From an uncultured Nitrospira sp. (lineage in GTDB: Bacteria > Nitrospirota > Nitrospiria > Nitrospirales > UBA8639): 64,000 nucleotides of DNA. The stretch is from positions 7,434-71,433 of the forward strand of contig CABVRQ010000006.1 of NCBI GenBank assembly GCA_902500695.1. The letters run 5' to 3'. The notes beneath the pieces were generated by a model. That model was not told the DNA's origin and searched no databases. It was given only the letters and a program-made list of their open reading frames with translations. The stretch's first letter is position 1; each line of letters opens with the position of its first letter. The translations under genes and the position numbers were made by a program. Positions 36,001 to 43,977 of this stretch are shown piece after piece.

Positions 36001-38293
36001 TTTCACAGATATCCCGTACATTCTTTCGCCGGCATTCATCTTTGAACGTCCGATATTCAGCATGCGTATCTTCTTCAACCCCATCGGTGGCCGTTAACGT
36101 ATCCTCATCAATTCGAGCTGCGCGTCCTGCAGGTAGGTGCAACCCCACTTCTTCGTCTTTCATATAGGCATTCTGCCATCCCTGCAATTGAATTCTCAGC
36201 CCATAATCCGCATCCTCCTCACCGTATAACCCATAATCCTCGCACCAAAATCCCAATGTTTGGTGTGTTCTTTTGGGGATGAGAATGCACGCACCTCCCA
36301 AGTTTCCCCTCTTTGGACGAAGGGGCATCCCCCCTATTTCCCTGACCGGATAGCTCATCGGTTCAAAATTGTACGCAACAGCTCCCAATTCAGGGATACG
36401 ATCGATAACCTCCACCATATTGGATAACCACCCAGGCTTTTGGATCACAATATCGTTATCAAGCTTCAGGTAATATTCAGCGTCAGGTTCCTGGCTCCAG
36501 GCCAGATTTGAAGCTTTGGCAATCCCAACATTTTCTCGCAACAAAACAAGGTTAGTAATAAATCCCTGTTGATGAAGCTTTTGTAAATATTCTGGCGTGC
36601 CATCCATGCTTCCATTGTCGACAACAGTAATGACATGCGGAAAACAAGTATGTTGAATGAGCGCAGTAATGGCCTGCCTCGTAAATTCCAGTCGATTAAA
36701 GGTCACCATGCCAATATTGACAATTTTTCCAGGAAATACGGGCTTTTCGTATTGAAGGATTGGCAGAGGCTTCTGAATAGGCACAGGAAAATACGGTCGA
36801 TTTGCATGAATAATAGCTCGGAATTCTGCCTGGCTAATTTCGGGATTGGAATTAACGACCCCTTTCGGATTTTGCAAATACAAGCCAAGAAATTCCGGGA
36901 TATGGCGCATTGGATACTGTCGCGCGACACGGCAATGGAAGTCATAATCGGCTGCACAAAGGAATTTTTCGTCAAATAACCCAACGTCTTCGTGAACCTT
37001 TTTCCTCCACATGAACAAAGGTCCCATAGGATAGCCGGCCAACATCATATCGGGACTAAAATCGAAACGAATGGAATAGCCCCCTCGAATAAAACGCTTA
37101 AAAGTCTGATTCTCGAACTGGGTCATAAATACATCGGCATATACCGTTCCGGCTTCCGGATGCGCTTCAAGTTCACGGGCCATCACTTCCAATGCATCGC
37201 TACGCAACCGATCATCTGTGGGTAGTAGAGTAATGTAACTCCCCTTAGCCATACGAACGCCTTGATTTGTTGCCGCGACAGCACTAATTCGCTCAGATGT
37301 CCTGACATAAATGATATTCGAAAAACGCTGTTGAAACTCTCGAATAATGTCAATTTCTTGGGTTTCGGAGCCGGTTTCTACGATAATAATTTCCATCCTG
37401 TCCGCTATAGTCTGTGCTTCTAAATCTTCCAATACCCCCCGCATAAAACGTTCCGAGTTATAAGCGGCTACAACAACAGAAACGAGCATATCTTTGCATT
37501 TCCCCTTTTGTTCATGAGAGCAAACTTTTTCCATAACCAAAGCTTCTCCCTTTTGCCTATCAGGAAGAGTTGGGCGTACTGGTTTATTGAGAAGGATCAT
37601 CTCCTCTTTCTTTTCTTTTTGATAAAAATCGGCCGGCCTGGAGACATTCATGGAATACTCTCCTCCCTGAAATTCCCAAGGAAATGCCTCTTGAATGGCT
37701 TTGGTCTTTCGATATACTAATGAAAATCCGTTCCCCACTTTATCATCTGGATCTTGTTCTTCCACTAGCGTCAGACGACTTCCAAAAATTCGAGAAACAA
37801 AGTCTTTCATGGAAGAGGGGGAAAAGACATGATAGTGACAGTACAGAAAGCTTTTACCCTCCGGCTCCGAATCCGGTGTAGCGTGTCTCATATAATCTTG
37901 AACCACATGGTCCCATTCGGTAAGCGGTTTTCCCCGATCAGAGGGAGCCGCATCCCGATGAGGGACAACCAAAAAAAGGTATTTCTCAGGTTTCACAATG
38001 CGATACCACTCCAGTAAAGTCTTAATGACATCCGGACAATGCTCTATGACGTGAGACGCTAAGATAAAATCTTCTGATTCACTGGGAAGGGGTATCGCAC
38101 TGGCCTCAGCACATATATCAATCGGAGCAACCTCCCCGGTCAAAGATAATTGTTCTTGAGTATACCCCTCTCCACCCAATCCAACATTTCGCGTTTTCAA
38201 TCCATAAGGATTGTGGGTAGAAGGCCCGATTTCTAAACCCGAAAGGCCATCAAGCCATTTATGTGCTAAGGGACTTTCAGGAAACGTATACAT
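33095..38293 (-). CDS. Giant multi-domain glycosyltransferase (methyltransferase + 3x GT2 + GT4-like + TPR)
   Basis: A 1732-residue cytoplasmic protein read without interruption. Residues 1-200: SAM methyltransferase-like (GLEIGPSTHNPYG; HVIEHCPDVIKTL). 268-480: GT2 domain (VSVVVAAYNS; LLPTDDRL). 524-725: second GT2 (MVTFNRLEFTRQ; KLDNDIVI). 825-1150: GT4/CgeB-like (LIHDCDDLLW; RIGWAGQANVHKGD). 1185-1400: third GT2 (SIIIPVWNKVELT; FLNNDTIP; NGFEDVDLCL). 1500-1725: tetratricopeptide-like repeats. Each GT2 keeps an acidic metal motif. It could build several linkages of one glycan, with the TPR tail binding the acceptor protein as in OGT-type enzymes (inference). ATG at 38293. Confidence 0.85.
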   Translation of the reverse strand: MYTFPESPLAHKWLDGLSGLEIGPSTHNPYGLKTRNVGLGGEGYTQEQLSLTGEVAPIDICAEASAIPLPSESEDFILASHVIEHCPDVIKTLLEWYRIVKPEKYLFLVVPHRDAAPSDRGKPLTEWDHVVQDYMRHATPDSEPEGKSFLYCHYHVFSPSSMKDFVSRIFGSRLTLVEEQDPDDKVGNGFSLVYRKTKAIQEAFPWEFQGGEYSMNVSRPADFYQKEKKEEMILLNKPVRPTLPDRQKGEALVMEKVCSHEQKGKCKDMLVSVVVAAYNSERFMRGVLEDLEAQTIADRMEIIIVETGSETQEIDIIREFQQRFSNIIYVRTSERISAVAATNQGVRMAKGSYITLLPTDDRLRSDALEVMARELEAHPEAGTVYADVFMTQFENQTFKRFIRGGYSIRFDFSPDMMLAGYPMGPLFMWRKKVHEDVGLFDEKFLCAADYDFHCRVARQYPMRHIPEFLGLYLQNPKGVVNSNPEISQAEFRAIIHANRPYFPVPIQKPLPILQYEKPVFPGKIVNIGMVTFNRLEFTRQAITALIQHTCFPHVITVVDNGSMDGTPEYLQKLHQQGFITNLVLLRENVGIAKASNLAWSQEPDAEYYLKLDNDIVIQKPGWLSNMVEVIDRIPELGAVAYNFEPMSYPVREIGGMPLRPKRGNLGGACILIPKRTHQTLGFWCEDYGLYGEEDADYGLRIQLQGWQNAYMKDEEVGLHLPAGRAARIDEDTLTATDGVEEDTHAEYRTFKDECRRKNVRDICEKKFEDYQAGGESLYCSSSFVKEFCKDPARLDRPDVSTPQKVQADEKPRNVSLKNTQSLSRERGRMVSVIGCDSICGHIRLLQPLLAGEGIWRKGAIVSDANIIVGDIIPPSGVGHVWVFQRTCLMGAADLSKVQSQGTRLIHDCDDLLWKIPADNPNLRFLPPPKIEQMFRLMAMADCVTVSTEPIQADLRKRGIHSTVLPNCLVPQEWEGFMPKRRVGSRPRIGWAGQANVHKGDTAILETIIEALKGEVEWVFLGDAPRTASSLGVISETFSMVDLAQYPEKLASLNLDLALSPLVPNEFNEAKSDIRILQYGILGYPVIGTDIYPHQQAPILRLPHEPQVWINAIRERIYDLDALERDGDHLRQWVLTHRLIEHVLPQYEQAWLGREVRPQTQEPSSRVQFTPGPTYTPRNQVKPHFDCSIIIPVWNKVELTQQCLTHLAEITDSCSYEVIVVDNASTDGTQAFLSSLSGDIQVITNPDNYGFAKACNQGAAAAKGRFLVFLNNDTIPKTGWLRALVNEVQEHSDVAIVGSKLLYPDDTIQHAGVVFSKNCSTPYHLFRGASGDLHAANVRREFQVVTAACMLICREEFDAVGGFDEIYRNGFEDVDLCLKVGKRGKKVIYQPESVLYHLEHQTPGRKDPEAERHNGRVLMDRWASTIVVDEDLHTVPAGYANRYYFRDGWLRQSLEPFQSDGERTRWKRVQRVQEILLSQRYDPAKIQNNQNDLELRGLLSENREWPEDGEVLKWAAKLCQSLQILDEEQAFWKRTLSVGEDRESRERLATLALMMKDLPEATQHVQALLRTDPNDSSGHWLQGVLLMQSQQCAEAARSFRRALQCGSDSRKTGLGLGMACMGMGDFNEAWRVFDQVVNDHPDDSDAMNGLIQSGTALELWGDLRQRLSRYIDRNPADCDRRFALAGIDFRAGRLDSARRQFEMLSLLKPDFEGLHDLEVLLRKGPVDRHAMAT

Positions 38294-38444
38294 TATGTGT
38301 TCTCGTGAACCAATATTTCACAGTGACAAGGACATGCCAATTCCGAGAGAATTACTTCAATATGAGGATTTTGGAGTTGGTCGGAATACATTACCTCAAT
38401 TTCTTTACCATCAAGATTTCCACTTTAATTTTCATTTTAATAAC

Positions 38445-39587
38445 TTAAGGACATGGCCCGGAAATACAAACTGGAATTAATTTCCCGGGAAAAGCAATTT
38501 TCCATGCCCAATATTTTTTAACTTGATCAAAGGGATCGTAGGGATCGACTTCATATTCATACAAGTCGTTATTTTCACAAAACGGAACAACTTGAATGGG
38601 CATTTTCAGGTCATACTTGACGATTGATTCAGCTAAGGCTACCGGACTTGGCACCAAATCGAGAGGATTTTCAATCGCTTCTTCTAAAGTCAAATAAGGT
38701 TTTCTTTTGGGAGTACCTCGAAGTTTAATGCTTTCAGGTTTGGCCTCATAAATAAACTCTTTCCAAGAATCACTCACCTGTTGAATATCTTCATTGGACA
38801 AGGCAAGAGCCATTGCCTCAGCATTCTCTTCAACATGCTTACAGGTGGCTGCCTTTACAATTGGAAAAACTCTCTTAAATGAGAGAATCCATGCCAAAAC
38901 GATCTGAGAAGGAGTAGCTCGATATCTTTCTGCCAAGGCTCTAATGAGGTTCGCTTGAAGTTCGGTCCCAACCATTCTTCCCTTGTTTAAGGGACTATAC
39001 CCCAGGATGGCTCCCTTAAATGAACTGAAGTTCAAAAATTCACTCCCCAGTCTTTTGGCTTGCAAATTAAATTCTATTTCATTTGAGGAAAATGGTATAT
39101 GAGGAATGGATTGCTCAAGCGCACAGAATTCCTGTGGAGAAAAATTACAAATTCCAAAAAATCGGATTACTCCACGTGCCCGATATTTCTCCAAAACCTC
39201 AAAAACTTTTTCTAAATTCACGCGTGGATTGGGCCAGTGAATTTGGTAAAGGTCTACCCACTGGGTTTGAAGGTTTTCCAGGCTTGTTTCTAAGGCTAAA
39301 CTAATGTCTTGCGAATCCATTTTTTCATGTGGGTAAAATTTAGTAGCAAGAAAACATTTCTCCCGAATCCCTTTTAAGGCAATTCCAACAACTTCTTCTG
39401 AAAACCCATTTCCGTATAAACTGGCTGTATCAACAAAAGTCATCCCTAGGTCAATCCCCAATCTTAGAGCTTTAATTCTTTCCTGAATATATTCATTGAG
39501 GAACTGGTGCTTCGTCCCCATCCCTGTCGTACCCTGGCCTATAGATCCAACGCTGACTCCTGTCTCCCCGAATGGTTTACATTGCAT
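38445..39587 (-). CDS. Aldo/keto reductase with degenerate ParB-like C-terminal extension
   Basis: A 380-residue protein. Residues 1-285 are an aldo/keto reductase with the tetrad Asp53, Tyr58, Lys83 and His117 (FVDTASLYG, FLATKFYP, YQIHWPN). Residues about 311-374 (VPSPVALAESIVKYDLKMP; KKYWAWKIAFPGK) follow the ParB/Srx-like pattern seen more clearly in its paralogue at 43978-45093, but the Gly-x-x-Arg part is lost. Likely acts on a nucleotide or lipid-linked keto sugar. ATG at 39587, 65 nt downstream of the SDR gene stop. Confidence 0.8.
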   Translation of the reverse strand: MQCKPFGETGVSVGSIGQGTTGMGTKHQFLNEYIQERIKALRLGIDLGMTFVDTASLYGNGFSEEVVGIALKGIREKCFLATKFYPHEKMDSQDISLALETSLENLQTQWVDLYQIHWPNPRVNLEKVFEVLEKYRARGVIRFFGICNFSPQEFCALEQSIPHIPFSSNEIEFNLQAKRLGSEFLNFSSFKGAILGYSPLNKGRMVGTELQANLIRALAERYRATPSQIVLAWILSFKRVFPIVKAATCKHVEENAEAMALALSNEDIQQVSDSWKEFIYEAKPESIKLRGTPKRKPYLTLEEAIENPLDLVPSPVALAESIVKYDLKMPIQVVPFCENNDLYEYEVDPYDPFDQVKKYWAWKIAFPGKLIPVCISGPCP

Positions 39588-39667
39588 CTAAAATTTCATC
39601 CCATCAAGAATTTTCTGACAGTAATAATCTGGCCAAATTACATCTGGCTTACCAAGGAACGCTTGCT

Positions 39668-40660
39668 CTAAACAGCGTGGGCTGTTCTTAACCGTTCTTT
39701 TGCCCCGTGGCTTTCCCGATACCATACGAGGGTTTTATTTAGGCCCATGGCCAGACTGGTTTGAGCAGTAAAATTAAGCATGACTTTGGCTTTACTCACA
39801 TCAATCAAACGAATAGGAATCATAGAAGGTTTGGTTGGGTTGATGACCACATTTGCATGCTGGAATTGGTCAATTTCTAGAAGGGTCGTTAGGACATCCC
39901 GCACACGACGCCCATTCCCATATCCAATATTGACCGGATCGAACTGATCTAACGTGGCCATGGCCAACATTACGGCATCAACAAAATCATCTACATAAAT
40001 TAGATCTCTCACATCTTCACCTGTTCCCCAAACTTCCAGAGGATCCTGGCGCTCAATAACTTTCCGGGTGAGTGCCGCTGTAACATGGGACCGTTCGAAA
40101 TCGAATTTGTCGTACGGCCCATAGACATTGGAGGGCCTCACAACCACCGTGTTCATCGGATCCTTAATTTTTTCAGAATAGATTCGGCACAGGACCTCCC
40201 CATACCGTTTCATCCACCCCACGCTGAAGTAGGCCTCATACGGATCCCCGACAAACATTTCCTCCTCTGAGACAGGCCGATCTCCACTGGGTGGATAGGC
40301 TGCACTACTACTGATAAAAAGAAATTTCTTTATCTTTGCCTGATAGGACGCTTCCAACATCTGGGCGTTCATCACCACATTCGGTGTCACATGAGCTAAG
40401 GGCTGTGTCGCCATGACCGCCGCGCCTGAGGTATTCGCTGCACACATAAAGACATAGTCCATGCCCTCTACGACCCGTCGACAATCTTCCATGTTGGTCA
40501 GATCCGCTTGGACATATTCCAGGCGCTGATGCTCAAATTGCGGGCTACGTGTATGCAACGTCCCACGCACGTGACTCCCCTCTTCGACTAACCGCTTAGC
40601 AATATTGGTCCCCAAAAATCCTCCCGCACCCGTGACCAACACCTTGCTACCCTTAAACAT
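39668..40660 (-). CDS. NDP-sugar epimerase/reductase (extended SDR), copy 1
   Basis: A 330-residue extended SDR with VLVTGAGGFLGTNIAKRLV at the N-terminus and VVVRPSNVYGP in the substrate half. ATG at 40660 is fixed by AAGGAG 7 nt upstream and overlaps the RmlC-like stop by 8 nt; earlier in-frame starts exist. The catalytic YxxxK reads VGWMK (Val147, Lys151), so the usual Tyr is replaced; Tyr144 lies three residues earlier. It is one of three related SDRs in the island. Substrate unknown; likely an NDP-hexose or heptose. Confidence 0.8.
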   Translation of the reverse strand: MFKGSKVLVTGAGGFLGTNIAKRLVEEGSHVRGTLHTRSPQFEHQRLEYVQADLTNMEDCRRVVEGMDYVFMCAANTSGAAVMATQPLAHVTPNVVMNAQMLEASYQAKIKKFLFISSSAAYPPSGDRPVSEEEMFVGDPYEAYFSVGWMKRYGEVLCRIYSEKIKDPMNTVVVRPSNVYGPYDKFDFERSHVTAALTRKVIERQDPLEVWGTGEDVRDLIYVDDFVDAVMLAMATLDQFDPVNIGYGNGRRVRDVLTTLLEIDQFQHANVVINPTKPSMIPIRLIDVSKAKVMLNFTAQTSLAMGLNKTLVWYRESHGAKERLRTAHAV

Positions 40661-41213
40661 GAGCCACTCCTTCATCCCTTTGAGAAACAATCGGCTGTTT
40701 CACCGGCCACCAGATTCCCAAAGTCGGATCATTCCAAGGCACGGTAAATTGCCCATCACGGTTATAATTGGTTGTTTGCTTGTAGTGGAAGATGGCCTGG
40801 TTGGACAACACCAGATGTGCATTTCCAAACTTGGGTGGGATCAAGACTTGTCGTCGATTATGATCTGATAGCGTAAATGATTCCCACTGTTGATACTGTG
40901 GAGACATGGGATCCCAATTGACTACTACCAAATAAAACTTTCCCCACAAACATGACACCAGCTTCCAGGTCTCTTGGTCTCCATGAATGCCTCGCAACAC
41001 ATGTCTGCTGGACACGGAGATGTCGTCCTGCACAAAATTCATGTCAATTCCCGCTTGCCGATACACATCTTCGTTAAAGGTTTCAACATAGGTCCCCCGA
41101 AAATCTTCAAAAATCGTCGGTGGAATCACAAGTCTCACACCTTCCAAGCGGCAGGAAGAGACTTGTAATTTAGGAGGCGGAGAAATAGTTTTGCCGTTTA
41201 AGGTATTCATCAT
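40653..41213 (-). CDS. RmlC-like NDP-sugar 3,5-epimerase
   Basis: A 186-residue cupin of the dTDP-4-dehydrorhamnose 3,5-epimerase family: FEDFRGTYVETFNED, VLRGIHGDQ with the catalytic His77, FGNAHLVLSNQAIFHYK (Tyr144) and WNDPTLGIWWP. It would epimerise a 4-keto sugar at C3 and/or C5. RGIHGD in place of the usual RGLHYQ suggests a substrate other than dTDP-rhamnose precursors, and no rmlA/B/D is nearby. The ATG at 41213 lies 44 nt inside the upstream SDR gene, a long overlap. Confidence 0.82.
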   Translation of the reverse strand: MMNTLNGKTISPPPKLQVSSCRLEGVRLVIPPTIFEDFRGTYVETFNEDVYRQAGIDMNFVQDDISVSSRHVLRGIHGDQETWKLVSCLWGKFYLVVVNWDPMSPQYQQWESFTLSDHNRRQVLIPPKFGNAHLVLSNQAIFHYKQTTNYNRDGQFTVPWNDPTLGIWWPVKQPIVSQRDEGVAHV

Positions 41214-42198
41214 GATGCTTCACGTACCAATCCCATGTGTGCTGTAAACCTTCCTGAAGATTCACTTGTGGTTCGTACCCGAGAAAATTCCTAGCCAATG
41301 AAATATCCATCACTCGACGTGGAAACCCGCTGGGTTTTGTGCTGTCAAATTGAGCCCGGAACGGCACAACTGATTGAAGGGCTTCCACCAATTCTTTGAT
41401 TGTATAGCCTATGCCACTGCCTAAATTGACATACCGCCCGCCCGTTCCATGGTACAAAGCCAGAATTACTCCATCAGCCACATCCCCACTATAGGCAAAA
41501 TCCCGAATGGCAGTGCCATCTCCCCAAATGACCACGGGATCCTCCTTTGAAAATATTCGTCGCATAAGGGTGGGAATCACCATGGCATTGGCAGGATCGA
41601 AATTATCCCCAGGCCCGTACACATTGCAGGGGCGCACGACAGCGTAATGCTTCAAACCGTACTGTATTTGGTAGGCGCGAACTTGCAATTCAGCCATTCG
41701 TTTGGCCCAGCCAGGGAACATATCCATTGGTGGCCCATCATCCTCCCCTTCCTGCTCCTTGAAAATTTCCGCACTCGGGTAAGCTCCGATTGATGAAGTA
41801 TAGACAACTCGATCAACATTGTTCAGTCGACAGGCCTCCAACATATTGGTATTCATCATCAACAAAGGGACAAGAAAACTTGCCGGTTTGGATTTCGTGA
41901 CTTCAATAGAACCTTTGATTCCGGCCACATGAAAGACACAATCCATATCTTTCACGATACGTTGGCAAAATCCAAAGTCGCACAAATCGCCTTTCACATA
42001 TTCCACCTTGTCCTCAACCTGGAGCTCATCAAGAGACACACTTCGAACGGCGGCCCCAGCCTCTACCAGCCGGCTCACAATTTTCCGTCCGATCAACCCG
42101 CTTCCTCCAGTCACCACAATATTTTTTCCCGTAAAGAACTGCATAATGGAAGCGGCAATCATGTCTCTACGTATTTGTTCAGTTATTGTTTGAGTCAC
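41170..42198 (-). CDS. NDP-sugar epimerase/reductase (extended SDR), copy 2
   Basis: A 342-residue extended SDR: IVVTGGSGLIGRKIVSRLV, CVFHVAGIKGS, VYTSSIGAYPS and VVRPCNVYGPGDNFDP. The GTG at 42198 is preferred because AAGGAG lies 7 nt before it; GTG 42204 and ATG 42162 are alternatives. The YxxxK position reads PGWAK (Pro162, Lys166), lacking the Tyr. It shares the GIKGS segment and the overall pattern with copy 3 (45548-46558), pointing to duplication. The role is likely sugar epimerisation or reduction. Confidence 0.8.
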   Translation of the reverse strand: MTQTITEQIRRDMIAASIMQFFTGKNIVVTGGSGLIGRKIVSRLVEAGAAVRSVSLDELQVEDKVEYVKGDLCDFGFCQRIVKDMDCVFHVAGIKGSIEVTKSKPASFLVPLLMMNTNMLEACRLNNVDRVVYTSSIGAYPSAEIFKEQEGEDDGPPMDMFPGWAKRMAELQVRAYQIQYGLKHYAVVRPCNVYGPGDNFDPANAMVIPTLMRRIFSKEDPVVIWGDGTAIRDFAYSGDVADGVILALYHGTGGRYVNLGSGIGYTIKELVEALQSVVPFRAQFDSTKPSGFPRRVMDISLARNFLGYEPQVNLQEGLQHTWDWYVKHHDEYLKRQNYFSAS

Positions 42199-42227
42199 GA
42201 GCACACTCCTTAGAGGGTACTGGCCCC

Positions 42228-42989
42228 TTATTCGAACACCACATATGAAACCCGTGAGGCAAAAGGAAATCGTTGAATTTTCAAATGATTCAATCCAAAA
42301 ACTTCCATAAGAGCAAGGGTTTCCCCTGGAGAATCCGGATCATTCAATTCATCAAACCCCAGAATGGTACCTTTGGTCATTCGAGGACGAAGAAGCTCGA
42401 GACATTTGACCGTTGGTTCGTACAAATCCAAATCAAAATACGCCATAGCCACGATGGTTTCCGGGCATCTAGCCAGATATTGAGGCAACTCCTCCACCAC
42501 ATCTCCTACGCACAATTCATGTTTTTTAATGTGGTTTAATGGATTGAGTGTTTCATGTAAACTGAGTAACTTTCGAAGGGTTTCTTCGTAGTGAGGCGAG
42601 ACGGCTAATTGTCCGTTCACCATCATATTGGATTGGCCATCTTTTTCATGGATCGAAGGAAAACCGGAAAACGTATCGAATCCCACAATTTTTCGATGCC
42701 GGTTAAATGGTTCATAGATCCCTCGCAATGCGGAAAACAAGGCAAGATTTTGACCCCACCGTACTCCAAATTCCATGACGACGCCCTGGACAGCGATGAT
42801 CTGACGATACAAGAAGTCCATGAATAAGAGACGAGCTAAATGCTTTGATTCAAGAAATAGTCCAAGATTGGATAACAATTGGTCAGACGGAAGAGAATTT
42901 TGGAATAGCAAGTCACCCATCTGTTGCCGAGCCGCCTGCTCATTCGCATTCGCATACGATTTAATCTGTAATTGTTCTGCGTTCACCAT
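42228..42989 (-). CDS. TylF/MycF-like sugar O-methyltransferase
   Basis: A 253-residue class I methyltransferase of the TylF type: VVMEFGVRWGQNLALFSALR (SAM site), KIVGFDTFSGFP, and AYFDLDLYEPT followed by ILGFDELND, the acidic metal-binding stretch of this family. TylF/MycF enzymes methylate sugar hydroxyls. ATG at 42989 overlaps the preceding methyltransferase stop by one nt (TGATG) and has GAGGAG 8 nt upstream. It may O-methylate the flagellar glycan. Confidence 0.82.
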   Translation of the reverse strand: MVNAEQLQIKSYANANEQAARQQMGDLLFQNSLPSDQLLSNLGLFLESKHLARLLFMDFLYRQIIAVQGVVMEFGVRWGQNLALFSALRGIYEPFNRHRKIVGFDTFSGFPSIHEKDGQSNMMVNGQLAVSPHYEETLRKLLSLHETLNPLNHIKKHELCVGDVVEELPQYLARCPETIVAMAYFDLDLYEPTVKCLELLRPRMTKGTILGFDELNDPDSPGETLALMEVFGLNHLKIQRFPFASRVSYVVFE

Positions 42990-43960
42990 CACATCTGCTC
43001 CTCTACTGGCTTCCAGATCACCATAGAATACCCATCATGATATAGAGAGCCAAAAGTTCTGATCGTTCCAAGAATTTCCAGCCGGCCTTCCTGTTCAAAT
43101 GCCTTCAAGGTTCCAAGCAATCCTTGCAAATATTTTCTTTTCTCCAGATACTTTGCCGCGACGTAATCAAACAAGACGCTCTGATCGTAAAGCTCGTAGA
43201 GGGTTTCCACGTGTATGCAAATAGAAAGGGGTTGACTGAGGAGATAATTCACAAACGCATGGTATTGACAGCCCAGTTGCTCCATGGCGCCAACGGTAAA
43301 CACCCCGCTCTGTGGGTACAAGCTAAACGTTTCATCAGGCTCCAACATGTTAAATTCACGACCAACGACATTAAATCCATGCGCTTCTCTCAACAGGCGA
43401 AGAATCGCCTGAGAGGATTGTGACCAATCCAACCCATACAAGGGACGGCCCGGAAACAAGCGAGCCGCATCCACTAAATTATGTCCGGTCCCACAACCAA
43501 ACTCGTAAATGTGGTCAACGGCATGGAACCATCTTTTGAACATCCAGTGACGCAGAATTTCGACAATGCTGGTTTCAAATTGACAGGAAACAGGTCTGAC
43601 GTACTCTCCTTTTAATCTGATGACTTCCTGAGGTCGAACAAATTTGGGGACCAACGCGCCCAAATTATATCCTGTGCGCTGAAAGTCACTTAAATTTTCT
43701 GCCCATCCATCTTCCCAACGCTGCTTTCGATGTGTCCCTGCAACTTCCAGATCCTGGTCAAGAGTTTTCAACACTCGAAGCAAGACTTGGTCACGAGAAG
43801 CTCCCTGTAGGATGTCGTAACGCAAATCATATCGTCCTAACAATTCGCGACATTCGGGGAAGAGCGTTCCAGGCGCTTCCCCAAATATCGTCTCAAAATC
43901 TTCTTGCCGAAGTTTCTCCTGATGCGCGTGAATCGGCTGGAGTGGAAAAGTGGCAATCAT
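42989..43960 (-). CDS. Class I SAM-dependent methyltransferase
   Basis: A 323-residue protein. The SAM motif I is DHIYEFGCGTGHNLVDAAR (about residues 148-166), with YGLDWSQSSQAIL after it; the N-terminal 130 residues are not recognised. ATG at 43960 follows AAGGGAATT. Sits between AKR copy 2 and the TylF-like gene in the island. Acceptor unknown; could be the amino or hydroxyl group of a sugar or a C-methylation step. Confidence 0.75.
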   Translation of the reverse strand: MIATFPLQPIHAHQEKLRQEDFETIFGEAPGTLFPECRELLGRYDLRYDILQGASRDQVLLRVLKTLDQDLEVAGTHRKQRWEDGWAENLSDFQRTGYNLGALVPKFVRPQEVIRLKGEYVRPVSCQFETSIVEILRHWMFKRWFHAVDHIYEFGCGTGHNLVDAARLFPGRPLYGLDWSQSSQAILRLLREAHGFNVVGREFNMLEPDETFSLYPQSGVFTVGAMEQLGCQYHAFVNYLLSQPLSICIHVETLYELYDQSVLFDYVAAKYLEKRKYLQGLLGTLKAFEQEGRLEILGTIRTFGSLYHDGYSMVIWKPVEEQM

Positions 43961-43977
43961 AATTCCCTTAAAATCTG

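Noticed and set aside
33070..38293. Possibility that the giant glycosyltransferase is a fusion of neighbouring genes caused by assembly error
   Set aside because: The frame is continuous for 1732 codons, each domain boundary is a plausible linker, and no internal stop or duplicated segment marks a join.
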